The notes under the pieces were generated by a model. That model was not told the origin of the DNA, did no database searches, and saw only the letters and a list, made by a program, of their open reading frames with translations. 64,000 nucleotides of DNA from Roseibacillus sp. (GTDB lineage Bacteria; Verrucomicrobiota; Verrucomicrobiia; Verrucomicrobiales; Akkermansiaceae). Where the stretch lies: the NCBI GenBank assembly GCA_002686085.1, contig NZAC01000053.1, forward strand, positions 1 to 64,000. Reading direction: 5' to 3'. Positions 9,199-17,870 of the stretch are shown here, in pieces (within the stretch, counting starts at the first letter, position 1; each line of letters starts with the position of its first letter). The position numbers and the translations under genes are program-made.

Positions 9199-10206
9199 CT
9201 AGATCTTGATCTCTTCCTTGGGCTGCAGATGCTCCAGCAGCATTTCGACGATACTGTCACTCGTGACGCCTGAAGCCTCAGCATTAAAGGTCGTCAAGAC
9301 ACGATGCCTCAACACCGGGGGAGCCACCGCAGCGACATCCCCGGTGGTGGCGTGGAAGCGACCGCGTAGGACCGCATGAGCCTTCGCCGCTGCGATCAGG
9401 GCAATCCCAGCTCGAGGGCCGGCCCCCCAGCCTACCATGTCTTTGACGAACTCTGGAGCTTCCCCGGAGTTTGGCCGCGTCGCCCTCGCGATATCCGCTG
9501 CAAAATCAATCACATGGTCCCCAACTGGTACTCGCTTCACAATATCCTGAAGCTTGAGAATTTCTTCCGCCGTCATAAGGGCATTGACCTCACCCTCACC
9601 AGGGCTGGTCACCCTCCGGATAATTTCCCGCTCCTCCGTATCGTCAGGATAGTCCACCACGATATTAAACAGGAAACGATCCAGCTGTGCCTCAGGAAGT
9701 GGATAAGTTCCTTCCTGCTCAATAGGGTTCTGTGTTGCCAGTACAAAGAAAGGATCGGGGAGGTGACAGGTCTTTTCACCCACGGTGACATGATGCTCCT
9801 GCATGGCTTCCAGCAAGGCTGCCTGAGTCTTCGGCGGAGTCCGGTTGATTTCATCTGCCAGAATCATGTTCGCGAAGATCGGCCCCTCCAGAAAGCGAAA
9901 GCTCCGCCTTCCCGTCTCTTGATCCACTTCGAGGACATCCGTTCCCGTAATGTCAGCCGGCATCAGGTCAGGAGTGAATTGAATCCTCTTGAAACTGAGG
10001 TCCAGCGCTTTAGCTACCGTTGAGACAAGAAGAGTTTTGGCGAGGCCCGGGACCCCGACGAGAAGAGCATGACCCCGGCAAAAAATTGCCATCAAGACCT
10101 GCTCAACAACCTGCTCTTGTCCTACGATAACCTGGGCCAGCTCCTCCTTCATCTGGCCATAAACCTTATGGAGCTTCTCCACGGCCTCTTTTTCATCCAT
10201 GCTCAT
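9199..10206 (-). CDS. MoxR-family AAA+ ATPase
   Basis: The protein has 335 residues and is full length for the family. The Walker A motif is Gly51-Val-Pro-Gly-Leu-Ala-Lys-Thr58 and Walker B is Leu-Ala-Asp118-Glu119-Ile-Asn-Arg, both in the typical MoxR form. The sensor stretch with Ala-Thr-Gln-Asn-Pro-Ile-Glu-Gln-Glu-Gly and the C-terminal lid domain are present. MoxR proteins are chaperone-like ATPases that act with DUF58 and vWA proteins on metal-cofactor or envelope targets. This is the first gene of the operon running to the left edge. The ATG at 10206 is chosen because a weak AAGG ribosome site lies about 8 bases upstream; a second in-frame ATG follows two codons later. An imperfect inverted repeat (AACTT-N5-AAGTT, 10296-10310) lies 90 bp upstream and could be an operator. 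Confidence 0.95.
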   Translation of the reverse strand: MSMDEKEAVEKLHKVYGQMKEELAQVIVGQEQVVEQVLMAIFCRGHALLVGVPGLAKTLLVSTVAKALDLSFKRIQFTPDLMPADITGTDVLEVDQETGRRSFRFLEGPIFANMILADEINRTPPKTQAALLEAMQEHHVTVGEKTCHLPDPFFVLATQNPIEQEGTYPLPEAQLDRFLFNIVVDYPDDTEEREIIRRVTSPGEGEVNALMTAEEILKLQDIVKRVPVGDHVIDFAADIARATRPNSGEAPEFVKDMVGWGAGPRAGIALIAAAKAHAVLRGRFHATTGDVAAVAPPVLRHRVLTTFNAEASGVTSDSIVEMLLEHLQPKEEIKI

Positions 10207-10425
10207 ATAAGCCTTATACGGCCCTCCAAACCCGATTTTCTCAAGAGGAATTTCGCGAGAGTCCTCGAAAGCCAGGGGACTAGGGGTTGTTGCTTAACTT
10301 GTACAAAGTTCTTCCCCCAATGAACGCCTGTCCATCCAACGGCAACAGAGCCGAAGCGCTCCCGCGATCACCAGAGCACGAGGCCAATCTTCCCCTCCAT
10401 GGGAACCTTTATCCTTCAACCGCCC

Positions 10426-11283
10426 TTACACCCCAACTGGGTGCCAAGTCGTCTTGATCTCCTGGAAATCGAGAATGTGATAAGGGTCCTCTTCCAGCGG
10501 ACTATCAGGATGAGAAACCACTCTCTTGAGGTTCTCCGCCGCTCGCTTCCCAGCCATCTTGGCCTCCTCTTCTTCGTCAGAGCAGAGAAGAAGGGCGTTC
10601 ACATCCATATGCTCCGCAAACTGGGGCAGTAATTCATCCCGGAACCCGGTGAGTATATTTACCACCCCAGCCGGAACATCCGAACTGTTGAGTACCTCCG
10701 CAAGTGTGATCGCACAAAGAGGCTTTGAGTGTGATGCAAGAACGACACTGGTATTCCCTCCAGTCAGGATTGGCGCAATGGCCGAGCACAGTCCTAGCAG
10801 GCTGCGGGCCTCCGGAGCCACCACCGCAACAATTCCGGTGGGCTCTGGCACCGAAAAGTTAAAATGCGGGGTTGATACCGGATTCACGCTGGAGAAAAGG
10901 GACTGATACTTGTCGCTCCAGCCCGCGTAATGAACCAGAAGGTCTACGGCCTTGGTAACTTCCTTTCTCGCAGCAGAAGGGGTAGACCCTTGGAGCCGCA
11001 GCTCCTCCTCAAATTGCTCGGTTCGCCCCTCCAGCATTTCTGCAATACGATACAAGATCTGTCCCCGGAGATAGGCCGATGTATCGTTCCACCCTGACCA
11101 TGCCTTGCGGGCGGCCACCACCGCATTGCGAAAATCTTTACGACTGGCTCTTGAGGCATTCGCCAGAAGAGCGCCTTTACGCCCCTTGACCTCATAATAG
11201 CGCCCCGACTCGCTACGCGGAAACTTTCCTCCTAAATAGAGCTTGTAGGTCTTGTTTACTACTAATCGATTCTTGGCGGCCAT
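10426..11283 (-). CDS. ALDH-like protein lacking the catalytic domain
   Basis: This 285-residue protein aligns by eye with the N-terminal (NAD-binding) half of the aldehyde dehydrogenase superfamily. It has the Leu-Tyr-Leu-Gly-Gly-Lys-Phe start, the Ala-Arg-Lys-Ala-Trp-Ser-Gly-Trp segment, the His-Tyr-Ala-Gly-Trp motif and the Pro-Ala-Gly-Val-Val-Asn-Ile-Leu-Thr-Gly motif. The Glu-Leu-Gly-Gly-Lys motif and the catalytic-cysteine motif are absent, and it is about 200 residues short of an active ALDH. The gene lies 38 bp behind a complete ALDH. In animals and some bacteria, ALDH16 is a fusion of an ALDH with a second, non-catalytic ALDH-like domain; this could be the unfused form, acting as a partner subunit. 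The frame is open and clean, so it looks like a maintained gene rather than a decayed one. Confidence 0.8.
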   Translation of the reverse strand: MAAKNRLVVNKTYKLYLGGKFPRSESGRYYEVKGRKGALLANASRASRKDFRNAVVAARKAWSGWNDTSAYLRGQILYRIAEMLEGRTEQFEEELRLQGSTPSAARKEVTKAVDLLVHYAGWSDKYQSLFSSVNPVSTPHFNFSVPEPTGIVAVVAPEARSLLGLCSAIAPILTGGNTSVVLASHSKPLCAITLAEVLNSSDVPAGVVNILTGFRDELLPQFAEHMDVNALLLCSDEEEEAKMAGKRAAENLKRVVSHPDSPLEEDPYHILDFQEIKTTWHPVGV

Positions 11284-11321
11284 GATCCGAGGTGTTGTGT
11301 GATGAATTCCTTTTGCAGGAT

Positions 11322-12839
11322 CTAATGAAGATCCAGATATGGTGCCAGACCTTGAAGGCCTCCCTCCCGGCCCAGCCCACTTTCCTTATATCCCCCAAAG
11401 GGCGAAGCCGGATCGAACTTGTTAAAGGTGTTAGCCCAGATGACCCCAGCACGAATCTGACTCGTAATCTTGAAAATCTTCGAACCCTTATCCGTCCAGA
11501 CTCCACCACTCAGCCCATACGGTGTATTGTTGGCTTTTTCAACGGCTTCCTCCGGTGTTCGGAAGGTCTGAATCGCAAGGACAGGGCCAAAGATTTCCTT
11601 TTGGACAATCTGGTGACTCTGGGCGCATTCGGTGAAGATCGTAGGCTTAAACCAGAGCCCCTTGCGCGGAAGCTTCTGACCACTCTGCCAGCATTTTGCT
11701 CCCTCCGCCTTCCCGGAATCTACCAATACCTTGATTCGATCCAATTGTTCCTGCGAATTGATCGCGCCCACGTCCGTATTCTTATCGAGGGGGTCACCCA
11801 GGACCAGATTGTCCATCCTGCGCTTAAGCTTTCGAACCACTGTATCCGCGATTCCTTCCTGCACGAACAGACGCGACCCCGCACAGCAGACGTGACCCTG
11901 GTTAAAGAAAATTCCGTTCACGATACCCTCCACGGCCTGATTCACCGGCGCATCATCAAAGATAATATTTGCGGCCTTGCCACCCAGCTCCAGGGTGTAG
12001 CGCCTCCCGGTTCCCGCAAGATCCCTCTGGATCATTTTCCCCACTTCGGTCGATCCTGTGAACGCGACTTTATCGATGTCAGGATGGCGGACAAGATGAC
12101 GCCCGGTCTTTCCTCCTCCAGTGAGGACATTCACAACTCCCGGAGGGAAGCCCGCCTCCTCGATCAGCTCAGCAAGTTTGAGAGCCGTCAGGGGGGTCGT
12201 CTCCGCCGGCTTGAGCACGACCGTATTCCCACAAGCAAGTGCTGGCGCCAGCTTCCACGCTGCCATGAGAAGAGGGAAATTCCACGGAATTACCTGCCCG
12301 ATAACACCAATGGAGTGAGCGGTCCGACCGGGAAACGCGTAATCAAGTTTATCCGCCCACCCCGCATAGTAAAAGAAATGCGCAGCGACCAGAGGCAGGT
12401 CGATATCCCGACTCTCCCTGATGGGTTTACCTCCATCCATAGTCTCCACCACCGCGAATTCACGGGACCGCTCCTGAATAAGACGGGCCAGACGGAAGAG
12501 GTATTTGCCGCGCTCACGCCCGGGCATTGTGGACCACGTCTGCTCATAGGCCTTCCTCGCGGCAGCTACCGCCTTCTTAACCATTCCCGGGCCGGCTTCA
12601 CCTACTTCGGCAAGGAGTTCACCTGTTGCGGGATTCCGGGTCTCGGTTCGCTTGGGTGCTCGCAACCACTCCCCACCGATATAAAGGTCATAGCTCTCTT
12701 TCAGCACAACGTGCTCGCTGTTCTCAGGAGCCGGCGCATAGCGATCTCCCTCCACGAAATCGTGGCGGCTCTTGTTTTTACCCGGGCTCGCGTTCTTGGT
12801 CTTAGATCCTGCAGCCCCTTTATCCTGTGCTTCTGGCAT
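11322..12839 (-). CDS. NAD(P)-dependent aldehyde dehydrogenase
   Basis: The protein has 505 residues, a normal length for the family. Visible motifs are Pro-Trp-Asn-Phe-Pro (cofactor site), Lys-Pro-Ala-Glu, Phe-Thr-Gly-Ser-Thr-Glu-Val-Gly, the general-base motif Glu284-Leu-Gly-Gly-Lys, and the catalytic motif Gly-His-Val-Cys318-Cys-Ala-Gly. The C-terminus has the classical Gly-Gly-Tyr-Lys-Glu-Ser-Gly-Leu-Gly-Arg-Glu stretch. It oxidises an aldehyde to the acid with NAD(P)+. The gene starts only 5 bp after the deoC stop, so it probably handles the acetaldehyde or other aldehyde released by the aldolase; that coupling is inferred from the operon. An N-terminal ~45-residue basic and acidic extension precedes the conserved domain. 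Confidence 0.94.
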   Translation of the reverse strand: MPEAQDKGAAGSKTKNASPGKNKSRHDFVEGDRYAPAPENSEHVVLKESYDLYIGGEWLRAPKRTETRNPATGELLAEVGEAGPGMVKKAVAAARKAYEQTWSTMPGRERGKYLFRLARLIQERSREFAVVETMDGGKPIRESRDIDLPLVAAHFFYYAGWADKLDYAFPGRTAHSIGVIGQVIPWNFPLLMAAWKLAPALACGNTVVLKPAETTPLTALKLAELIEEAGFPPGVVNVLTGGGKTGRHLVRHPDIDKVAFTGSTEVGKMIQRDLAGTGRRYTLELGGKAANIIFDDAPVNQAVEGIVNGIFFNQGHVCCAGSRLFVQEGIADTVVRKLKRRMDNLVLGDPLDKNTDVGAINSQEQLDRIKVLVDSGKAEGAKCWQSGQKLPRKGLWFKPTIFTECAQSHQIVQKEIFGPVLAIQTFRTPEEAVEKANNTPYGLSGGVWTDKGSKIFKITSQIRAGVIWANTFNKFDPASPFGGYKESGLGREGGLQGLAPYLDLH

Positions 12840-12844
12840 TCTAT

Positions 12845-13759
12845 TCAGTCCTTGGTAAAATAATCTGCCGACTGGTAACGGCCCGTTTGCTGTTTCCGGA
12901 TCTGCATGAGGAGGTCATTTGTCAGGGAACTGGCACCAAAGCGGAACCAACGACTCGTGAGCCACTCCTTACCCAGAGTCTCTTTCAGCATGACAAGATA
13001 GTGTATCGCGGTCTTCGCATCACTGATTCCCCCTGCAGGCTTCATCCCCACCATTCGACCTGTCCGGTCATAGTAGTCCTGAATTGCTTCCAGCATAACA
13101 AGGGTCACGGGCAGGGTTGCCGCAGGCTGAATCTTGCCCGTTGAGGTCTTGATGAAATCCGCTCCTGCAGCCATCGCAATCTCACTCGCAATGCGTATGG
13201 TATCGTAGGTCTGAAGCTCTCCCGTCTCCAGGATCACCTTTAGGTGAGCCCCTCCACAGGCTTCCTTACACCGGACGATTTCGTCGAAGATGCTTCGAAA
13301 AGCCCCATGCAGGAGCTTTCCCCTCGAAATCACCATATCAATTTCATCAGCACCCGCTCCAACGGCATAGCGGATCTCCGAGAGGCGCTCCTTCAAACGA
13401 CTCTGGCCACTTGGAAAACCCGTAGCAACACTGGCGACCTTGACTCCACTTTGCCCCACGGCCTCCTTCGCCACCCTCACCAGCCGGGGATAGACACAAA
13501 TTGCCGCTGCCGGCCCAATAGACGGATCCTCCGGCAATGGCCGCTTGGCCTTTGCACACAACTGCTTGACCTTCCCTGGGCTGTCCTTGCCCTCCAAGGT
13601 CGTGACATCTAACATCGTGACTGCAAGTTTCAGGGCAGAAAGTTTGCTCTCACTCTTGATGCTTCGCGTCTGGAAACGCCGCGCACGCTCTTCCACTCCC
13701 ACCTGATCGATGGTCGAAAGCATCCGGAGATCCGGAAAAATAGGCGAACTGGCAGACAT
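12845..13759 (-). CDS. deoC: Deoxyribose-phosphate aldolase
   Basis: The protein has 304 residues. The Schiff-base lysine is in Asp-Phe-Ile-Lys204-Thr-Ser-Thr-Gly-Lys, preceded by the Asp-Glu-Ile-Asp-Met-Val segment and followed by Met-Lys-Pro-Ala-Gly-Gly-Ile. DeoC splits 2-deoxyribose 5-phosphate into glyceraldehyde 3-phosphate and acetaldehyde, in deoxynucleoside catabolism. It is longer than the short bacterial form because of an N-terminal extension of about 45 residues, as in the longer DERA subgroup. The ATG at 13759 is the only good start; no clear Shine-Dalgarno sequence precedes it. It heads an operon with two ALDH-family genes, which fits acetaldehyde disposal or a related short-chain aldehyde pathway. 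Confidence 0.93.
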   Translation of the reverse strand: MSASSPIFPDLRMLSTIDQVGVEERARRFQTRSIKSESKLSALKLAVTMLDVTTLEGKDSPGKVKQLCAKAKRPLPEDPSIGPAAAICVYPRLVRVAKEAVGQSGVKVASVATGFPSGQSRLKERLSEIRYAVGAGADEIDMVISRGKLLHGAFRSIFDEIVRCKEACGGAHLKVILETGELQTYDTIRIASEIAMAAGADFIKTSTGKIQPAATLPVTLVMLEAIQDYYDRTGRMVGMKPAGGISDAKTAIHYLVMLKETLGKEWLTSRWFRFGASSLTNDLLMQIRKQQTGRYQSADYFTKD

Positions 13760-13911
13760 GCGCGGGGAGGGAACCTAGGTAAGGGTTTAAAGAAGGGCAA
13801 GGCGATAGAACTATCAGGGAAATTTCAGGAAAGCGCATTAGCTCAGACCCCTGACCTTGCCCGTAGAAGGGTTTCGCAGGTCCAATCTACTTGCTGCAAT
13901 AGCTCGATACG

Positions 13912-13945
13912 AAAAAGAGGGCAGTCCGAAGACCGCCCTCTTTTT
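13912..13945 (-). terminator. Rho-independent terminator with UUCG loop
   Basis: On the minus strand a 10-bp stem (GAGGGCGGTC paired with GACTGCCCTC, including one G-U pair) closes a TTCG tetraloop and is followed by a run of T. On the plus strand the same stem has an A-C mismatch, so minus is the better orientation. It lies upstream of deoC and downstream of an already terminated DUF1501 gene, so it should end a separate short transcript that starts in the gap. Confidence 0.8.
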
Positions 13946-14027
13946 ATCGCACAACGCACTCGCCTTAAATTCTGTGGGACTTATTCGGCCCTGAGACCAA
14001 TTCGAATCGGCCTCCTAATTAATTAAC

Positions 14028-14120
14028 TTACCTTAATAATTTGCACTTCAAGCACCTTCCCACAAGAAAAAACGGGGTATTTTTTAGATCCTGAACCTCT
14101 TTGGGCGAATCCCGTGGCAT
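14028..14120 (-). CDS. Possible 30-residue peptide with a CxxC motif
   Basis: A short frame from ATG 14120 to TAA 14028 would encode 30 residues, ending in Gly-Arg-Cys-Leu-Lys-Cys-Lys-Leu-Leu-Arg. A weak purine-rich stretch (AGCAGGG) lies about 6 bases before the ATG. It lies between two minus-strand terminators, so a short transcript may cover it. I do not recognise the peptide. The frame may be chance and the transcript may instead be a non-coding RNA. The rest of the 13760-14242 gap holds the two terminators, an AT-rich stretch and a weak hairpin near 13850-13883. Confidence 0.25.
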   Translation of the reverse strand: MPRDSPKEVQDLKNTPFFLVGRCLKCKLLR

Positions 14121-14176
14121 CGCGCCCTGCTAATGAAACAGATACTCGTCCGGCAACCTATACGAGAGTGATGAAA

Positions 14177-14210
14177 TAAAAAAAGGTGCCACCTCCCGGG
14201 GGCACCTTCT
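14177..14210 (-). terminator. Rho-independent terminator of the DUF1501 gene
   Basis: On the minus strand AAGGTGCC pairs with GGCACCTT around a ten-base loop and is followed by a T-run. It lies about 33 bp after the stop codon of the DUF1501 gene, so it should end the transcript of the DUF1549-DUF1501 pair. Confidence 0.85.
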
Positions 14211-14242
14211 TATCGAAATTGTAATCTTTCGCCCTGAAGACC

Positions 14243-15568
14243 CTACACGAAGATACTCTTCACGGGCGTTCCAAGGCCCTTCTCCGCACCAGCCATCCGG
14301 AACGGACGCCCACTCGGAGAGTGGAGGATCTTGTGAGAATCAATCCCTAGCGCATACCCAATAGTGGCATTGAAGTCCTGCACTGTTACAGGGTCTGAAT
14401 CGGGGCGACGGGCTTCCTTATCGGATTTCCCGTAAGTAGTTCCACCGTTGACACCTGCTCCGGCCATCACAGCTGAGAAGCAGGCTGGGTGGTGATCGCG
14501 TCCATTGTTATGCTCTGTTACAATGTGCGGTGTCCGACCAAATTCCGTTCCGATCACCACCAGAGTGGTGTCGAGGAGTCCCTTATCCTCCAAGTCAGCG
14601 ATGAGTGTTGAGAAACCCTTGTCGAGGACTGCTGCGCGGGCCTCTACGGAATTGAAATTATCATAGTGGGTATCCCATCCCCCAAGACCGACTTCGACAA
14701 AGCGCACTCCCACTTCTACCAACCTGCGCGCGAGAAGACAGCCTTGGGCAAAACGGTCGTTCCCATATTTCGAACGCGTAGCACTTGGTTCACGCTTGAT
14801 GTCAAAGGCCTTCAAATCTTCACTCTTCATGAGATTCACGGCCTCATCATACAGGCTGTCATAGGACTTCACATCAGGGGACTTATACGTCTCATGAAAC
14901 TTCTTGTTCAGAACGTCTGCAATGGCGAGACGCTTGGTAAAATCTTCCTCACTCACCGAACTCGGCCGTTTCGAATCCTTCAGACCTTCATCGGGCCGCC
15001 CCAGCGGGACTCCTTGGAACTCGGCGCCGAAGAAACCAGCCGAGGCATTCTTGGGGTTGGTTCCAACCGTAACAAAACCGGGAAGAGTCGCATTTTTGCG
15101 CCCCTTGTGCCGGACGATCCATGAACCGATGGCAGGATGAACGATCGTTCCCCGCGGCTGGTAGCTTCGGTGAAGCATGTATTGACCCTGCTCGTGCGCA
15201 CCCTGCGTGGAACTCATCGAGCGAATCACACAGGCCTTGTCCGCAATCTTGGCAAACTCCGGGAGGTATTGCGACACCTCGTAGTCGCCACTCGTTGGGA
15301 TCGCCTCCACGGGACCCTGCACCTCTTTGTTACGGGGCTTGGGGTCAAACGTATCGAGATGACTCATGCCACCCTGCATGTTCAGAAAAATGACATGCTC
15401 TGCCACCTTACCTGGTCCAACTCCCTTCTTAGGAGCTCCCAGTGCGCCGGTTGCAAGGGTTCCTCCCAGCATTGGGGCGACTGTGACTCCGAGGTATGAA
15501 CGGGCTGCATTCGCCATGATCTGGCGACGGGTCAGCTCATCCTGCTTCTTGAATACTTGTGTGTTCAT
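14243..15568 (-). CDS. DUF1501 family secreted protein (sulfatase-fold)
   Basis: From the ATG at 15568 the protein has 441 residues. A TTG start 36 bp upstream is possible but would overlap the previous gene. The N-terminus has a Thr-Arg-Arg-Gln-Ile twin-arginine-like motif and a weak hydrophobic stretch, typical of Tat-exported DUF1501 proteins. The body shows the family segments Asn-Met-Gln-Gly-Gly-Met-Ser-His-Leu-Asp-Thr-Phe-Asp, the Gly-Gly-Trp-Asp-Thr-His motif, and Glu-Phe-Gly-Arg-Thr-Pro. The family adopts an alkaline-phosphatase/sulfatase-like fold; its substrate is not established. It follows the DUF1549/DUF1553 gene directly, the standard pairing in Planctomycetes and Verrucomicrobia. 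A clear terminator follows the stop. Confidence 0.9.
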   Translation of the reverse strand: MNTQVFKKQDELTRRQIMANAARSYLGVTVAPMLGGTLATGALGAPKKGVGPGKVAEHVIFLNMQGGMSHLDTFDPKPRNKEVQGPVEAIPTSGDYEVSQYLPEFAKIADKACVIRSMSSTQGAHEQGQYMLHRSYQPRGTIVHPAIGSWIVRHKGRKNATLPGFVTVGTNPKNASAGFFGAEFQGVPLGRPDEGLKDSKRPSSVSEEDFTKRLAIADVLNKKFHETYKSPDVKSYDSLYDEAVNLMKSEDLKAFDIKREPSATRSKYGNDRFAQGCLLARRLVEVGVRFVEVGLGGWDTHYDNFNSVEARAAVLDKGFSTLIADLEDKGLLDTTLVVIGTEFGRTPHIVTEHNNGRDHHPACFSAVMAGAGVNGGTTYGKSDKEARRPDSDPVTVQDFNATIGYALGIDSHKILHSPSGRPFRMAGAEKGLGTPVKSIFV

Positions 15569-15593
15569 CTGCGGTTGTGATGGGTTAGAGTGC

Positions 15594-17507
15594 TTACTGG
15601 ACAAAAATAAATTCGTGGGTGGAAATCAGGGCCGAAGTCAGGTTTTCATAACTCTCTGTGCTGCCGTCTATGACATCGCGCATCAGAAGAGCCATCTCCT
15701 CGGGCGTGGGAGAGCGACTCAGGATTGAGTAATAGAGAAAGCGAACCTTGTCGCGATCGGATGTCCCCGCTTCAAGAGCCTTATAAACAGCTGAACTCCG
15801 GTTGCTGACCACCATCTTCTCTACGTAGCCATTCATGATGGAGAGCACCTGCGCCATGTTGGGTTCCCGAGTTGCCGAATCGATCAGATCACGATCCGAG
15901 GAACCAAACATGCGGAGGAGGTGGCCATTCGGCGCCGGAGCCGGAAGCTCAGACGCTCTTGCCATGCCGCTCGCAGGCCCCGGGCGCCCAGCGCGCTGCA
16001 TCGCCATCATGGCCTCGCTGCTTGCTCCCGAGTTACCCGCCTTGATCGAGGATAGTAACTGCGAAACGTAAGATTTGTATTCGTCAACCTTCTGGATCGC
16101 GAGGAGCTCCTTACTGAGTTGAGCCATAGTCTTCTGCCCTACCAGCACGGGCTTGCCCCTGTAGTATACTGTGTCACTGAACCGCCTCTTGGGAAGCTGA
16201 TCAGGATTTCCAGCGGTCAGGGTGACCAGCGAGTCCCAGACCTGCTCCGCACTCATGCGTTCAATCTGGCGGCCATTGAATGCCTGCGGCATTCCAGCTT
16301 CAAAAGCCTGTGGGTTAGCAGCAAACTGAAAATTCTTGGTCAGCAGGAGCACATGCTGAAACGCCCGGAGGTCGTAGTTCAGGTCATCCCTCATCAGGCT
16401 GATGAGATAATCCATGAGCTCCGGGGTAATCGTCTTCTTCGACTCTTTGTATTCGTCTACAGGCTCATAGATTCCCTTGCCCATGATGCGCTGCCACATC
16501 CGATTTACGATGACGGACGTGAAGTTATCATTAGCAGTCACCATCCAATTCGCGAAGTCATCACGGGCAGTGTCGTCATCCCGGCGCTCCGAAGAGCGGA
16601 TCCTTTTTCCGAAATGCGTCTTTCCCCCAATCATCTCTCCGGGATCTCCATCACGGTACTGATAATCACTGGGAAGCTTGATCCGACCCTTACCCCCACC
16701 TTCAAGAGTGAAGTAGTTCACATTGTCTCCAATCCATTCTACGAGACGTCCGAACTCTGTTCGCTCCTCTTTTGCATCCCGCACCTCACGCCACACGCTG
16801 TTCCATGGACCCCGGTTTATTTCCTGCTGTCCGTTGGTAAAGGCCGCTAGCTCATAGAACTGAATACGTTCCCACTTGTTGAAGGGCGCGTCATGACACT
16901 GGGCACATTCCATGCGCTCCCCCGTGAAAATCCGCATGGTATTTGAGAGGTTATCGAGGGGCATGCCCTTATCTCTGACAAAATATCCCACCGCTCCATT
17001 ACCCTCGCTCCATCCACTGCCCTTCGCGCTGAGCAACTGGCGAGCAAAGTCATTCCAAGGCATGTTGTTACCCATGGCTTCATGAACAAACTCCACGTAA
17101 GGAGCTGCCTGACCTTCGTTGAACTCGTCGGTGAGACGGAGGAGGTCACTGACCCAGTTGACCATTGAGCTGCGATACCCGTCATTCTTATCGCTCATCA
17201 GGTAATTGGCGAGCATCCTCCGCTTATCCTCGTCCTCGATCTCCAGAAACATACGAGCCTCCGCCAGAGTCGGGATTCTTCCTGCCGCCACCAGAAAGCT
17301 CCGCCGGAGAAAAGTCGCATCGTCAACAACCTCAGGGACCTTCAGCTTTTTCCTCTTGTAGAGGTTAGCGACATGTTTATCGATATTGAAGGCCGCCTTC
17401 TGGAGCATGGCCATGTCAGGGCCCTTGTTCTCTGATTGTTGCGCGAGCGCCGGGAAGGCGAGCCCAACAGCGAACCCTGTCGCTAGGAAACGGAAAATAG
17501 AAGTCAT
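15594..17507 (-). CDS. DUF1549/DUF1553 secreted protein with a CxxCH motif
   Basis: The protein has 637 residues and a signal peptide (residues 1-22, ending Ala-Leu-Ala). Residues ~40-250 match DUF1549, including Asp-Asp-Ala-Thr-Phe-Leu-Arg-Arg and the Cys-Ala-Gln-Cys-His-Asp haem-type motif, after which comes Pro-Phe-Asn-Lys-Trp. The second half matches DUF1553, with Arg-Met-Trp-Gln-Arg-Ile-Met-Gly-Lys-Gly and Ser-Ala-Glu-Gln-Val-Trp-Asp. A Met/Ala/Pro-rich loop (around 495-525) is less usual. These proteins are abundant in Planctomycetes and Verrucomicrobia, are thought to be periplasmic, and occur with DUF1501 as here; no activity is proven. A possible promoter lies about 100 bp upstream. 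Confidence 0.9.
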   Translation of the reverse strand: MTSIFRFLATGFAVGLAFPALAQQSENKGPDMAMLQKAAFNIDKHVANLYKRKKLKVPEVVDDATFLRRSFLVAAGRIPTLAEARMFLEIEDEDKRRMLANYLMSDKNDGYRSSMVNWVSDLLRLTDEFNEGQAAPYVEFVHEAMGNNMPWNDFARQLLSAKGSGWSEGNGAVGYFVRDKGMPLDNLSNTMRIFTGERMECAQCHDAPFNKWERIQFYELAAFTNGQQEINRGPWNSVWREVRDAKEERTEFGRLVEWIGDNVNYFTLEGGGKGRIKLPSDYQYRDGDPGEMIGGKTHFGKRIRSSERRDDDTARDDFANWMVTANDNFTSVIVNRMWQRIMGKGIYEPVDEYKESKKTITPELMDYLISLMRDDLNYDLRAFQHVLLLTKNFQFAANPQAFEAGMPQAFNGRQIERMSAEQVWDSLVTLTAGNPDQLPKRRFSDTVYYRGKPVLVGQKTMAQLSKELLAIQKVDEYKSYVSQLLSSIKAGNSGASSEAMMAMQRAGRPGPASGMARASELPAPAPNGHLLRMFGSSDRDLIDSATREPNMAQVLSIMNGYVEKMVVSNRSSAVYKALEAGTSDRDKVRFLYYSILSRSPTPEEMALLMRDVIDGSTESYENLTSALISTHEFIFVQ

Positions 17508-17591
17508 GAGAGCTTGCAGACGGTTGATAGGTTAGTCCCTCCCACGAGGGCACCGCGCACCGGCAGTGAACGTTGTTCGAGTATCAAAGTC

Positions 17592-17618
17592 AATATACTA
17601 GGAAAAAGGGGGTTTCAA
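17592..17618 (-). promoter_or_regulatory. Possible sigma70 promoter for the DUF1549 gene
   Basis: On the minus strand TTGAAA and TATATT are separated by 15 bases, shorter than the ideal 17, about 90-110 bp before the start codon at 17507. The rest of the 17508-17870 gap holds a 7-bp hairpin at 17653-17674 and nothing else I can support; the two flanking genes are divergent. Confidence 0.35.
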
Positions 17619-17870
17619 GCACACGAAGCCCACAATCAAGCACTCTTGCTACCCAGATTGGGGGAGAAATCTGGTCTACGAAGCCATCTCACCTGCTTCT
17701 TGCGTAAAAATTAGGGTGCGTCCGCCCTATGACACGAGTGCTCTCACCAACCCAACTGGAATCATCCTGCCCGATTGACCTCTCTTTCTCGGGCTGCCAC
17801 CCTCCCTGCGAGGGGACAAGATGGCTCATTCCTAAGCCTCACGGAGCCCTTGGATTCTTAGCTCCATTCC

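Noticed and set aside
11292-12863. 523-codon plus-strand frame over the ALDH gene
   Set aside because: The minus-strand ALDH carries complete family motifs; the plus frame has no recognisable domain.
10426-13759. Bacterial microcompartment locus (deoC with aldehyde dehydrogenases)
   Set aside because: No shell-protein gene (BMC or EutN-type) is present nearby, and the ALDH lacks an obvious encapsulation tail.
13835-13900. tRNA-like stretch (TTAGCTCAG followed by a T-loop-like TCCAATC)
   Set aside because: No acceptor stem pairs, the D-arm does not close, and the distance between the motifs is wrong for a tRNA.
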